Part shown: positions 35,338 to 48,156 of the stretch, piece by piece
Layout of the letters: each line of letters begins with the position of its first letter
How positions within the stretch are numbered: position 1 is the stretch's first letter
Origin: Vermamoeba vermiformis
Taxonomy: Eukaryota; Tubulinea; Echinamoebida
Direction: 5' to 3'
DNA: 64,000 bases
Assembly: GCA_045837725.1 (NCBI GenBank)
Contig: JBEWZL010000077.1
Span: 496,001-560,000 of the forward strand
Program-made: the position numbers and the translations under genes
The notes under the pieces: generated by a model
What the model saw: only the letters and a program-made list of their open reading frames with translations
Database searches by the model: none
What the model was told of the DNA's origin: nothing

Positions 35338-38300
35338 TTATTTCAAGCAGAAGCTAGGCAAGGTCAGTGCTTGAATTTCCGGTGCACGTGGCATTGATGT
35401 CGGGAACTTGATTGCTTTAGACTCGGCGATTTCAATGGTGCTGCCCAAGACGTTACCACTCAGCACCATGAGGTGATCTTTTGATTTTTTCGAACTGCTA
35501 GAACTCGCGCCATTCTCTTGTTCGTTGACAGGCTTGTTGATTTTCAACGTGCACTTGCCTTCTAATACACCTTCGAACCATTTGCCTTCGATGGTCGTGC
35601 CATTAACGTCAACAAACACGCCGGGACCGTGTGGCTTGTCATCTTTGAAACTACCCTCGTAGCGCGAGCCATTGACTAGGACTAATTGACCCTAAGCACA
35701 ATATCACTATTAGTCATAATGATCGTACGAATGAGTTTGACACGTGTCATTGGACCAGTCAATTTTTTTGTATGACACGTGTCAAAGTGTCACTTCGTGA
35801 CTCATAAACTCCGAAGTGTCAAAATGAGTGCTACTTACTTGACCGCTCTTGACATCACGGACCCACTCGCCAGTGTATTTCAGTGAACTGGAGCCAAAAT
35901 AGTAAAAAGTGCCTTTGCCGTGTCGCTCGCCAGTGCGCCACTGACCCTCGTACTTGGAACCATCGCGGTACTTCACTGTACCGTTGCCGTCGTACTTTCC
36001 TTCAAAGAACGTGCCGACATAGACTGTGCCGTCTGAATTAGTTTGGTCTAATGTGCCTTGGCCGTGTCGCTAAAAAGAATAAAAAATTAGATCACATCCG
36101 TAGTCAAGATCGGTCATAAATTATTAAAATACGGAAAAATCATTAGTTCAGTATTTGTATAAGTATTTCCTTATTAAGAAAGTGAGTTTTTGTACCTTAT
36201 TGTTAGCCCATTCACCGACGTAGTTATCGCCATTGACCCGGATCAAAGTGCCAGTACCGTGTTTGAGACCATATTGCCACTGCCCATCGTATTTTTTGCC
36301 CGATGGATGCACTAATGTGCCTTTGCCGTGGAACTGACCGCGCTGCCAATTGCCTTCGTAGCGCATGCCATTGCTCATGGTCAAGGTACCGAATCCGTCG
36401 AACAGATCTTCTTTGAATGAACCTTCATATACATCGCCGTTCTTATACTTTAAGGCACCTCGTCCATCCTTCTTGCCGTTCAGCCATTCGCCTTCGTAGA
36501 CATTGCCATACGGATCCGTAAAAGTTCCTTGACCGCCTATAAAACGAAACTCGCTTAGTCATCATATAAATAATCTATAAATGGTAAAATATGCTAAATA
36601 TTGTTTCGTAAAAACAAATTTTGAATTTAGATTAATATTTCCAAATAAAGCAATATTTTTTCAATATCGCATCTACAAATTTCAGATCGTATTTGATCGT
36701 CTATCTGACTATTATAAATATATATTGTTACTTACTAGGCGAGTCATCTTTCCACGCTCCCTTATATGCACTGGCAGTGAAGTAGTTCATCGTGCCTTGT
36801 CCGTTCTTTTTGTTGTTTTTCCATTCGCCGACGTATTTATTGCCCATGTGCGTCCAAGTACCAACTCCGTGGCGCTAAAAATAGGCTCATAAGAATATAT
36901 TCTAAGAGTACGATGTTATTATAAGTTACTTACGGTACCGTCGCTCCACCAGCCTTCGTAAACAGATCCGTCGTTATAAATAAACTTGCCGTAACGACGT
37001 TGGTCATCTATTACAGGATATATTAATACATGATAGTAAATAATAATAAGGTTGCTATATTTACCTTTCTTATACTTCAAGGCTGCTAAAATATAGCCGA
37101 GCAGATCTTGCATCCAACCGGCTTTTTCTTCAGGGCTTGTGCAATAGACTAAAGAAATTATATTTTAGATATTTATATCGAATATATCAACAATGGTATA
37201 GACTTACTTATATAGGCATTATCAGGACCAATAATTTCGAATGAGAAGTCGATGCTATTCGCTGCATGAAAAAGTTTTAGTTTATAAAATAGAAACGATC
37301 GTATACATATTATTTAATATGATGTATATTACTTACGATGATCTTTAATCCATACGAGCTTCAAAGGCCATTGGTACTTTGCTTTATGCGGCTTGATCTT
37401 CTTTTTCGGATTTTCATTCTTGATGAGAATATCACTAAACAATGCAAATTGTAGTTGATATCGCTTAGAAGTAGCCATGACTTCAGCAGTGACTATTCCG
37501 TCGCGAATAAATTGGCGGTGAGGCGCTACAAAGCTCTGCATGCCGAGATCGAGGACTTTTTGAGAGTTCTGTTGGTTTCGAACGAAAGAGTTGATATGAT
37601 CTGTGCGATAAAATAACGTTATTAATATGCATATTAAGTTAAAACTTGCAAATTTTTCCGTCGTATCGAGATCCAGATCGTTACAAATGCGCTGATTTTT
37701 GGATCGAGTACGAAAGAGCATAAAATTAAGTGAATAAGATAAGTATACTTACCAGCAATATCTTTCATCTTATTTAAAGAGTCTTCTATATTTTTGTAGT
37801 CTGGATGCGAATCTACGGTATGTTTCAGCAGATCGCGCAGAAGCAATTCATAGCGAGGAATGCGCTGAACAGGCTTGATTAAGAATGCTTCAACATCATT
37901 GCCAGCCTTCTTTCTAAGATCTTCTAATAAATCGTTCGTCTTCGGTGAGTCGCGTAATTTCTTCAAAACTTCGAGTGCGTTGTTATAGTTGCTTGCATAG
38001 GCTGTATACATCTTCAAAAATGGGGCCTAGATATTATTACGATTAAATTAGCCGTAAATTAAAGAAAAAAAGTCAGCTGGTTCATTGCTCCATCCGCATC
38101 CGAAAATTATTTTTAAAATTTGGCTTTGAATTGTGACTTACTAGTTTCAAAAATATAGGTCCTAACAGTTGCATAGGTCCCCAACTATCTATACAAGTCT
38201 TCAGCTCTTTGTAAAACTCCGAATTGAACTGCAGAATGACTTCAATATTTGAAAATAAAGCCTTGAAATCTGCATCGGAGAGGTATTTGTCCTTAACTAG

Positions 38301-39210
38301 TGACTTAATAGGCGGTAAGAATATAGTAGTAATAGTGCCTAAACTCTTCACGTAAGCCTCTTCTGTCGATAAAATTTCTTGAACGATTCTATTTCTCGTC
38401 TCTATAAGAAGAGTATGTTATTAAAAACGTTATAATAGTATGAATTGCTTATAATAAGTAATATTTTAAGCATTTTCGAAGTTTTTTGTTCGTTCTGAAT
38501 AAGAGGCGCGAGATCGAGTATTTTTAGTGATTGCGACAATTCGAGTCTAATTATTGAATTTTCGATAATACTCTTAATTAAGCAATTTCATCATAACCAT
38601 TATCGATATATTATAATATTATACCTTCTTCGCTTAATTCTCTCGGTGAGTTTGGTGCTGGCGGGCTCGCAGAATTATTGGGAATTGAAACTGACTGGCG
38701 AGATGAAACTGATGAAGAACTAGATGTGAGACTAGCACTAGATGGTGGTCCATTATTGCCAGGCTATATTAATAAGAGCGTTAGTAGTAATAAAAAACCA
38801 TTTCGAAAATTAATTAAGTGGCAGATCTCAAACGATATTTCTTTAAACCAAGAATTCATGTTATAATAAGACTAAGCCAAACGATTAAATATTATATCCT
38901 ATTATAGTCCTTTATAAGCAAATTAAAATGCGGATCTGTCGCTAGCAATCGGTTTTTCGATAGATCTTGGATCGACAATTCGCAGGGGTCTTAGAAATTA
39001 TTCAAAATATTTATATAGACGTACCTTATCTTTGCCAGGTAATGGTGGTAAAGGCCTGACTTTCAAAGCTGGCTCGTAAGCATTCATCGTACTGTAGGTA
39101 CTGTATCCGCCAGCCACGGAAGTTGAATATCGCTTATTTGAGCCTGAACCTGCTGATTTATGTTTAAATTCATGTGAAATCGATAGTAACTTCGTTTTGA
39201 ACTTTTTCAT
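35338..39210 (-). CDS. RhoGEF with DH-PH module and C-terminal MORN repeats
   Basis: Twelve exons join in phase to 799 residues: 39210-39025, 38763-38625, 38401-38142, 38026-37753, 37600-37337, 37261-37208, 37148-37065, 37007-36934, 36874-36736, 36536-36196, 36069-35839 and 35691-35338. The N-terminus is Ser/Pro-rich (VRPLPPLPGK). The DH domain starts RNRIVQEILSTEEAYVKSL and includes LIKPVQRIPRYELLLRDLLKHT, the conserved helix that contacts the GTPase. The PH domain ends with the typical KAGWMQDLLGYI helix. About twelve MORN repeats follow (YGKFIYNDGSVYEGWW, GQGTM, YEGNWQRGQFHGKGTLVHPSG), which usually contact membranes or scaffold proteins. The protein should activate Rho/Rac GTPases in cytoskeletal control. 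MORN repeats on a DH-PH GEF are rare outside protists. Confidence 0.88.
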
Positions 39211-39538
39211 AATGGTTTAAATAATGTTCTATGTCAGATCTGGTTTGTCCTCTGCTCTGATCCGATCGAAAAATTTGATTTTAAAATGAATGTCACGAAA
39301 TTGTCGCGAGAAAAACGGAGTGTAGTTTTTTCCCAGCGCATGTTTCAGACCAGAACAGAGTCCTTCGCCACAGAAATTCTAACTTTTTTTGAATACGCAT
39401 CAATTTCAAAAGAAATTTCAATAAAAAGTACGGGTTTTAGTTTCGATTCGTCGCTTAATTTATCTATAATCCGATTTAGAACGGCAATTAAACAGCTTGC
39501 GCTAATTTACGGCATTTTTTGAATTAAACTAAATTAAA

Positions 39539-40265
39539 TTAAAATCTGTTTTGCCAGATGTACTTACTTTCCGAATTGTAGCCATTATTCGTTGATACCG
39601 ATGCGCTAGAATTTTGTAGCGATCGAATGAAGCTCGGTTGCACGTTTCCGTTCTGTCTTGGGCTGATCAAGCTATCTACAACTCCGGGATTGGTTGCAAA
39701 CGATTTACTTCTCGGCCTACCTTCTTCATCTTCAACAAATGCATTGCGCGCTGGTACTGGTGGTGGTACTCGAGGAGGAGTACCTGCGAGTGATGTAGCT
39801 CGGCTTAAAAATCCTGCGTTCGGAGCAGATCCGGTTACAATGTTGCTAGATGGCGGACTGTTTTGAGAAACAGATGTGCTTCGCGGGATGGCTGGTACAC
39901 TCTTCATTTTTTTGGGTCGTTTTGATGCGGTGCAATTGTCCAAAAGTTGTGCAGAGCAATTTAAGTGGCAGTAGATGTCACAATCTAGAGCCGGTAGAAA
40001 TTTGTTAAAATTTTCAATCAACCATGCCCAAAAAAATAAATACAAATATAGCATAAATTTAGGGCAATTATAATTTCGTATCTGTAATCAATTATGGTGA
40101 TTAAATTTTGAGCGGATCAATCGGTAAATTTAATAAAAGATTATGAGAGTTCTTACCGAGGCAATGGTTTGCTTTATCGCTTGTTAATTCTTTTTTACAA
40201 ATGGTGCAAATTAATCCTGATTTTTTAAAGCTCTTTGTTTCGAGATTGTGTGGCGACGCTTCCAT
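39539..40265 (-). CDS. C1-domain (zinc-binding) Ser/Pro-rich protein
   Basis: Two exons, 40265-40157 and 39984-39539. The first encodes SGLICTICKKELTSDKANHC and the second CDIYCHLNC, together a compact C1-type zinc finger of the diacylglycerol-binding or atypical class. The rest is Ser/Pro-rich with a PPRVPPPVPARN motif suited to SH3 binding and a GRPRSKS basic site. It lies head-to-tail upstream of the DH-PH-MORN gene, but fusion is excluded because no acceptor gives an open frame into the GEF start. A donor at 39567 suggests the 3' end may be spliced further; the stop at 39539 is the simple reading. Confidence 0.6.
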
Positions 40266-40661
40266 ATTTACAATTAGTCGTGCTTATATACAACTGTACC
40301 TTGTGCTACCATACGTATTATATAATTTATAGTATGATGTGAGTTGTTGTATTCAAATACAAGTTGTTAAATTTTGTCGGCGAAGTTTCGTTTGGCTCGG
40401 GTATTGCGGGATCAAAGAAAGACCTACGAATGAAATAATATGCCCAATAGGCAGAGTATACTTCTAATAAAGTAATTCATTGCGAAGTAAGTTCAATGGC
40501 TAGTTCCCGAAATTTATTCCGTTGATCAGATCCACGCTGCGACAAAAAAAGCTGTTGGGCCCGAAACCGCTTTAAATTATTATTTTTAGCAGCCAATAAT
40601 TTCAACAAGTATAAGCGAAGGTGCTCGAGGAACATCAGCGAGGTCAACCGCGTTGCGAAAA
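40266..40661. other. Bidirectional promoter region between the C1-domain gene (-) and BRPF-like gene (+)
   Basis: A 396-base divergent spacer serving two start codons. It contains AT-rich stretches and a CTCGGGTATTGCGGGATC GC island near 40397-40414. No coding sequence is supported. Confidence 0.35.
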
Positions 40662-43600
40662 ATGGATGTGGATCAACCGAGCAATCCAGGTCCTTTTGTT
40701 TCGTTAAAAGACAAATCAATAATTGTGGTATCTCCCCACAGCCACGCCAATATTTATAAGCAGATAGAGGTATGTAATTGAGTCGATCTGACCTATTTTT
40801 AGGAATTATTACATCCGTGGCTTTCTTTAATTCGTTTTATTTTCGAAAATTTGTTTTTCAGTATCAAATAATATTATTATGATATTGTCTCTTATTTTAA
40901 GATTTAACTGATTTATTTTCTAGAATTTGGCGCTACAAACTTCAGATCTGCGAGAGAAAAATCCTTACAGCGGGAATCATGAAGAAGAACGACCTGTTAA
41001 GAAGCGAAAATTAACTGAAGAATTAGCGGAAGAAAATAACAATAATAATAACGCTAAAAGACGCAAAACGGATCTTCCTGAAGCTATTTTCCGAGTGATC
41101 GAAGAGCAAGAAGATTTTGTGCCGTTCTTTTTGCGTCCAAAGTCTTATATTCGATTTAAAGGTATGATACTAATAATTAGGGTAATTTAGAATATTTTTG
41201 TTTCATTAACGGATCGGATGTCACTTTGTGTACAACGGATCGTCGATTTAATCCTGATATTCAATTAAATTCGATTAATAGCTGTGCATTATATTTAGAT
41301 AAATTTATCATATACTTTCATATTCTTATTTCACTTAAAATAATTCACTAACACGAGATCCACATCCAGAAAATCCATTTGCCGAGATTATCGACGAAGA
41401 TGATACACGAGTTGAATATGAATTAGATAGCGATGATGAAACCTTCTTATCTAATTATAATAAGAAGATGGAAACGGATCAAAAAGAGGCCTTAAAGCTC
41501 ACTAACGAGGCGTTTGAACACATTGTCGATGTTTGCGAAAAAGAAGCTTTTAAATTGGTACTACAACCTTCGCAAATTTATTATACGAAGTCGTATACTA
41601 ATGTATGATATTATTTAAGACTATGGACAAGCTCAAAGAAAATGAAATTGAAGCCGCGCATAAAGTGTGCACAGTTTGCAAAGACGGATCCTCCGATGAT
41701 AATAATCAGATTATTTTTTGCGATGGCTGTGATATGGCTGTACATCAAGCATGTTATGGTGTTAGGTACGTCTATGATATAATATCATTACTAATAATAC
41801 CACAAATATTTTTTCAAGGTCGGATCCAGATCTCCAGTCCAATTTTTATCGATTGAATTTTCGATTAAAAATATTGATATTATTATATTATTAGATCTAT
41901 TCCCGAAGGTACATGGTTCTGTGAGTTATGTGACATTGGTATTGGTCCAGATCATCCGTGCAAATTCTGCGGTCAAACTGGCGGTGCCCAGAAAAAAACC
42001 GCTGTGCCGAATAGAAATGAATATGTGCACGTACAATGTGCTTTGTAAGTATAGATATCATAATTATATACGAGGTTGTTATACTAACCGAAAAAAATTG
42101 TTGGCGCCAAATTTGGATCGCGTTCGGTAGAAATTTCAAATTAATTAATTTTATTTACAGGTGGTTGCCCGAATGTCATTTTAAAGAAGACGATTGTTAT
42201 GGACCAGTGTATTATAGAAAAGAAATTGATAAGGACCGATATCGATTGCAATGCAACATTTGCAACAAACGAGTTGGCGCTCCAATTCAATGCTCGGATA
42301 AGTACGTATTATTATCATATAGTATTTATAATATGCCTGATATTAATATAATATTAATTTCTTAGAAAATGCTTTACATCGTTCCATATTACTTGTGCGC
42401 AAGACAAATGTTACGTGCTCGAAATGGAAGAAAGTGATCAAGGCGTAGATTTCTTCGTAAGAATAATATTATAATATTATAGTATGACATGTTATATTAA
42501 TATTAATAGTCTTGGTGTCCTAAACATACTCCGCCAGAATTGAAAGAAAAAAGAGAAAAAATGATTAAAGACGCGGAGAAAAGAGAACAATCCCGCAAAC
42601 GTGCTGAAGCGATGAAAAAACAAGAAGGTAATTATATATATTATTTAGAATAATACAGAACAATTACAAAGAAAATTTTGGTTTTCGATCTGATCTTGAT
42701 CTCACCGGATGTGCCATTTTAGAGCAAGTCATGCTTTTGAATCCTAAGCACTTTGAACACGAGAAGTTCTGTGGTGGATTAGAGCTCGATAGAGTCAAAA
42801 AGAACGTTAAAACTGTTCAGCCTCAAACTTGCAGCCACATTTTTAGATATTGGGCGGAAAAACGTAAACGACGAAGAGGTTTGCCGTTAATTAAACGATT
42901 TCAGGTAAATAATAACAGCCTATATTAATGTCTAAATATAGTAATAACCTTTTTAATTTTAGCCGTCTGTTTTGAAACTCGCACCACCTCCGCCAAGGCT
43001 TGAAGACATGGTAATTAATTACGATGTTGTAATTTTACCATATTTGGCTAATTGTGGTATATTTGCAGAGCCAAGAAAATATGATTCAAGGCCGTAAAGT
43101 TATGACGAGTTTGAGAGAACGATTGGAAAAATTGCGGTTGATGCTGGATCTCGTTGTCAAGTAAGAAAAAACGTTCATTAATCTAATCTATTTATATTAA
43201 TCAATATCCTTTTCAGGCGAGAGAAAGTCAAGCAAAGATTAGCGCAGATCCAAACCGAACGATTTGAATCATTAATATTACCTGAAAATATCCGATGGCG
43301 AGCCATTGTTAGCGCACTCGAAGCGTGAGTATAATATTGCCTAATCAGGAAATCCCATTTGTTAATAACTTTTTTTATCTTGTAGCGAGGACACTTCAAG
43401 TCTATTTTTGGAACCTGTTTCGACGCACGTGGCACCGGATTATTATGAAGTCATCAAAACACCAATCAGCTTTTACGACATTCGAAACAAAATTAACAAT
43501 TGTGAATATAAATCTGACGAGGAATTCTGGGTAAGTTTTTTAAACCTGACAAAAATCGAGGTTTTGGTTTGACACGTGTCATTAATATTTCCTTATTAGG

Positions 43601-45375
43601 CTGATGTGTCGTTGATCTTCAAGAATGCCAAAGAGTACAACAAAGAAGATACTTTTGTGTACGAAGAAGCCGTGCGAATTGAAGCAGTAATGACACGTGC
43701 CAAAAAAGACCTTGCATCGGAGCAAGTTCCGATCATTACGAAACGTGCCAGAGAACAAGTTGAACCTGTCAAAAAGCCTGTTTCGACTAAGAAGGCTCCT
43801 GAATATGAACTCACGAACAATACGAACACGAACAATAATACCAATCGTGACGATCAAAATGCCATGGCGATCGATGACAAGCAAAGTTTGGTCCCGCAAA
43901 TTGACGCCATGAACAGCTCATTTGCAGGCGAGCCTTTGACAGGTGTCAACACGTCATTCCCGCTCTTGAACACCGCGAACGATTTGAACATGTCAAATTT
44001 GGATATGGTCAACGACAGCACTGCTGTCAACATGTCACTGAATTACGGCAAATATTTGAACAACAACTTGGACGATGATTTGAACGGATCTGATTGGGCC
44101 AAAATTGACGCGGACAGCAGTCTCAATATTGAAGATTTTTTGAACACTAGCGTCACGAATAATACGACTTCTTCTAATAACAACAATAAGCAAGAAGACG
44201 TTGAAATGCGCGATGCTGAAAATTCGAAGAAAAACGAACAAGACGCTGCAAATCAATCTGTCGAAGCAGGCAATAACAATGCGATGATGACACCACCTGG
44301 ATCCGCTGTGAAAAAATCAGCGGCGAATAAGAAGGCCAATGCCAAGTCTAGCCCGACAAGCAAGTCCTCGAAAACTCCGAAGAAATCATCTGGCCAATCA
44401 GATAACGCCAAACAAGAGGACGAAAGTAAGCCCGTTGAAAGTTCGGCCGCTGAAAGTACGACCAAAGAAGACAAAGAAAAATCTTCCAAGAAAAGTCAAG
44501 CTGTCACAGATAGTCCTAAAAGTGACGCTAAGCATGCGAAGAGAATGAGCCCGAAAGCGAACAAAAAGAGTGCTGATAAGGCCCAATCTGACAACACTAA
44601 CAACAGCACTGAAGTCGCAAAGAAAAACGACCTGGAAGTTAGTGAAGAAAAAGACAATAAGAAAGATTTAAATACTGCCAATGAAAAATCAACGGCGAAA
44701 AGTTCCTCGAAAAAGAGTTCATCAACAGCAACAGCAGTGGAATCGAGCAAAAAATCAGCAGCGACACCCAATGGACACGTGTCAACGTTAAGCGAGAAAA
44801 AGAAGAGCGCGACGAGCAAGGAAAGTCCGGCGAAGAATTCTGCAGCGGAAAAATCGAGTTCTAAAGCCAAGAACGCCGAAGAAAAGAAAAAAGAACCAGC
44901 GAGCGATCCAAGCCCGAAGAATACGAGCACTAATAATAATAAGACCCCTGCAAAGTCTGATCAAAAGAAAGAACCGGCGAGCGAAGGCACAAAAAGCACA
45001 AAAAAGTCAACGAAAAGTCAAACTGAAAAAGTAACGGCCAATAATGCCAATGAAAATGAAGAAAAAGATGCGCAAATGAACGGCGTTCATGAACAAGAAC
45101 CAGCAACGCCTAAGAAGACTTCACCAAAAAAGGCAACTTCACCGAAGAGCACAAAGAAACCAGATCCGAAATCGAGCAAAAAAGCTGATGCAAAGAATGA
45201 ACCAGAGACAAAAACTCCGCAAAAGAAGTCAAGTTCGAGTGCCAAAAATAGTAATAAGAATGATAAGAGCGATGAAAATAAGACTGAAACCAGTCCGAAG
45301 AAAAACGAGGCTAAAACACCGAAGAAATCTGAAGCCAAAACTCCTGCAAATGGTAAAAGCAAGTCTACGACTTGA
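40662..45375 (+). CDS. BRPF/Jade-like chromatin protein: EPL1, PHD, extended PHD, bromodomain and H1-like tail
   Basis: Fourteen exons join in phase, from 40662-40769 and 40924-41161 to the long last exon 43600-45375. In order: an Asn-rich basic N-terminus; an enhancer-of-polycomb-like segment ([13 protein letters not shown]); a PHD finger ([11 protein letters not shown]...[17 protein letters not shown]...WFCELC); a zinc knuckle and extended PHD ([10 protein letters not shown]...VHVQCALWLPECHF...[14 protein letters not shown]...FHITCAQ); and a bromodomain ([33 protein letters not shown]). This is the BRPF scaffold order, which in animals assembles MOZ/HBO1 histone acetyltransferase complexes. 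No PWWP domain is seen. Instead the last 450 residues are Lys/Ser/Ala-rich with repeated TPKK and SPKK units, like a histone H1 tail. Confidence 0.87.
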
Positions 45376-45458
45376 TTGGCTACTTAAGAAATTAATAAAT
45401 ATACTATTTATGAACATAAATTTGATAAAAATTAGTGGCTTTGTTAGCCCTTCTCAAA

Positions 45459-47769
45459 TTATTTCTTTCTGTGTTTGCTGCGTTCTATTGCTTCATTAAT
45501 CCACTTCTGTAATACTCCATGTATAGCCAAACCCAAGCCATCTTGTGGGAAGAGCCATTTCAAAAGAAAGTTAAGTGGTTTTGGTTCAAGCACCGCATAA
45601 TGAAGGACTGTAATGTTAAGTTAGCAGAAATTACATTACAACATGACAGGTTACCAGGAAGTTCTTCCAATCTATATACTTGTTTGAATGCAACAACTCC
45701 TAAATCCTCTGGGCTAATGTTGAACTCTCTTTCCAACTGCTCAGGATCATACATATGATTGGTGTTATGAATTGCTGCAAGGCTAATCTCAGTTATATGA
45801 TGAACTGTAAATTCACTGTTAGTACATCAAACATTCAAAATGTCACTTACATAAGAGTTTCTTCTTAAGCTCTGGTTGCTTTGCCATAGCTTTGTCCAAA
45901 ATGTTATGGCAGTCTGTTTGCATTTTTGCAATTGCTGCTTCAGAGCTCCAAGTTAACATACTAATAGCTTCTGCCACTGTTTTTGGAGCCTTTAGATTTA
46001 TGTCTTTCATTGCCTCTGGAAGGTCCATGGTGTTCCAATTTGCCAAAATATTCAAGAGCAGTACAATAAATCCAGGGCGTCCCTGAAAGTTTTTAGCAAC
46101 ATCATCAAGAAGAGCTTCCAATTGTTGTCTCTCCAAGTCAGTAGCTTGAAGTTTCAATTCTTCAATTGCTAAGTGCTTGTGCAAAAATTCTTTGACTTCC
46201 TTTTGTGTAAGCAGTGGAAAGTTCATGCTCTGGTTTGTTTGATAAAACACTGACCCTGCTTTTGCCACAGCAGTTTTTCCTGACTGGTCAAGTTTTTTCA
46301 ACGCAGTTCCTGCTACAATTCTTCTTGTACCTGCATTGCAGCTGTCCAACAGAGCTCTTAGCAAGCTAAAGTTTTGTTAGAAATTCATCTGCCACAACAT
46401 TGCATTACTTACTTTTCATGTTTAGAGGCAACAGATTTGCCTTGAGTTTCATTCAATAAAGTTTGAGCATCATCAACAGCTAACCATACATTGTATTTTT
46501 CCAGCAAGGGATCAAGCAACTTTGACTGAATCTCTTTTGGACTGAGAAACTCTTCCTTGGCAAAATAATCATTCAACTTGTTTTGAATGGCAGCAATTAC
46601 TTCTTGTCCAACACTTGTGGACCAATAGAGCCAATCTCTAGTAGAAAGATTTGGTGCTCGTTTATGTAGTATCTCCAAGGCCAGAGCATGTGCCAACCAA
46701 AAGACTGTACAATACTGACTGATGATACATGATGTGTTCTCAATCCTGTTGTCCTTTGTGACCTTGTCAATCTGATTTGCAAGATCTTGGAATGGTTTGT
46801 TGACCTTCAATAACGGTCAGATAGTTACTTAACATGCAAATTTGCTTACATTGTCCTTGACAGTTTGGCCACAATTAACATAGAAGACAAATGCATGGTT
46901 ACTAAGCTCAAAGATAGCTCCTGTTGATGATTTTTAGCAACAGTGCTTATTAGTTGTTAAAGACTTACCAGTTTTTCCAGCACCAGAAGGTGCACGTAGT
47001 ACAAACAGTTTTAACTGTTGTTCTCTTGAAGGCACTTTAGCTTGCCTAACAAGGTAGTTTGTAATTTCATCACTGACTGTCATGCCCAGCCAACAGGGAT
47101 CAAACTGGCTTTCATTTTTGAACAGATTTGTTGGCAAATTTCTTTTGTACAGTATTCCTAATCTTTGTTGCTGATAGGTGGCAATGTCTTCTGGCGACTT
47201 TTTATTCCAAGTCCAGCCATCAAAACAAGACTCACAATGTTTGATGGCATCTTCAATCGTCCAGTCAAGAAAAAGCTTGGCTTTTTGAAACATTAATGAG
47301 GATAACAAGCATTAACAGAACTTACATTGTTTTAGCAGCAGTTCCTTAAATGCCTTGATGTAGTTTGGTTCATTTACTGGCCAAATAATCATTAATAATT
47401 CAGCTTTGCAGAATTTGCACCTTACGTTTCTCAGCAATTTCGTTTGCATGACCAGAAGCTGTACTTATCCACCGCTTTTGCATTGCAACTTGACTAGCAA
47501 TCTTGGTAAATAATGCATTGATGCACTATAAATACGAACTCACCATTTACGAGAGTTCTTTTGCTCGTGAATGCCGTTAAACGGATCTCCGCCTATTTAA
47601 TTTACATTTGTTAAAATAAATAGCACAAATCATTATTAAATTAATTTTAGTCCTTACAAATAATGCGAGGTAACTTACAAAATATTTCGGTGCTTTTTGT
47701 GCTTGGATGTGCCAAACCAAAGAGTCCTCGATCTGCCGTTCGAATAGTGTGTAATGAGGCAGCAAACCT
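45459..47769 (-). CDS. Crinkler-like/STAND-type P-loop NTPase (5' end unresolved)
   Basis: About eight exons are traceable downward from 47769; the last is 45459 to about 45606. A Walker A motif (VLRAPSGAGKT) ends the exon at 47280-46969. A Walker B-like VWLAVDDAQTLLN and a GRPGF motif follow, an order resembling the P-loop ATPase of Crinkler (CRN) and retrotransposon-hotspot proteins. Between them are helical segments of unknown role. A further 5' coding exon is likely at about 47968-48043 (FHFLVWRPDRKNVKLF, header-like), but its connection through 47.8-47.95 kb is not resolved. Short introns of about 45 bases separate several exons. CRN proteins are effectors in some pathogens and are also encoded by free-living protists; a function here cannot be inferred. 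Confidence 0.55.
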
Positions 47770-48156
47770 CTTTGCAAGTGTAGTATACATTAGCAATATA
47801 ATTTAAGTATATACTATAATATGCACTAATCTGATCTGACGTCTGGTCGTTTGAGTCTGCAAAAGTCAAGATTCGCGTTTTTCTTTTAATCGGATTAACA
47901 TGTTAATTTTTGCACAAAGTAAGAGGCCATGGTTTAATAATCTATGTTCATATATCAATTACCTATTAAGACCGGTTCTTCATCGATGAATAGCTTTACG
48001 TTTTTGCGATCCGGTCTCCAAACCAGGAAGTGAAACGTTTCTTACTATAGGTCATTTAAATATAATTATATTCCAATATCATATTGATTTTTGCACGAGG
48101 ATGTTAATAGAACTCGGAGTTATGCAAAACTTAGAGTATTTTTTATGTCGGAAGAA

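Noticed and set aside
38678-38866. Plus-strand ORF with acidic sequence
   Set aside because: It is antisense to exon 2 of the DH-PH-MORN gene, which is required for phase.
39217-39567. Fusion of the C1-domain gene with the RhoGEF gene into one protein
   Set aside because: No acceptor between the donor at 39567 and the GEF start keeps an open frame; a stop lies just upstream of the GEF ATG.
43200-43216. AATATCCTTTTCAG as a second U12 donor
   Set aside because: It lies at the 3' end of an ordinary GT-AG intron and directly precedes a working AG acceptor.
44253-45362. Several minus-strand Leu/Ser/Phe-rich ORFs
   Set aside because: They mirror the low-complexity Lys/Ser tail of the BRPF-like gene on the other strand.
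47530-47600. Alternative frame reading GGDPFNGIHEQKNSRK in the P-loop gene
   Set aside because: It needs a frameshift at both ends. The AEIRLTAFTSKRTL frame joins both neighbouring exons in phase.
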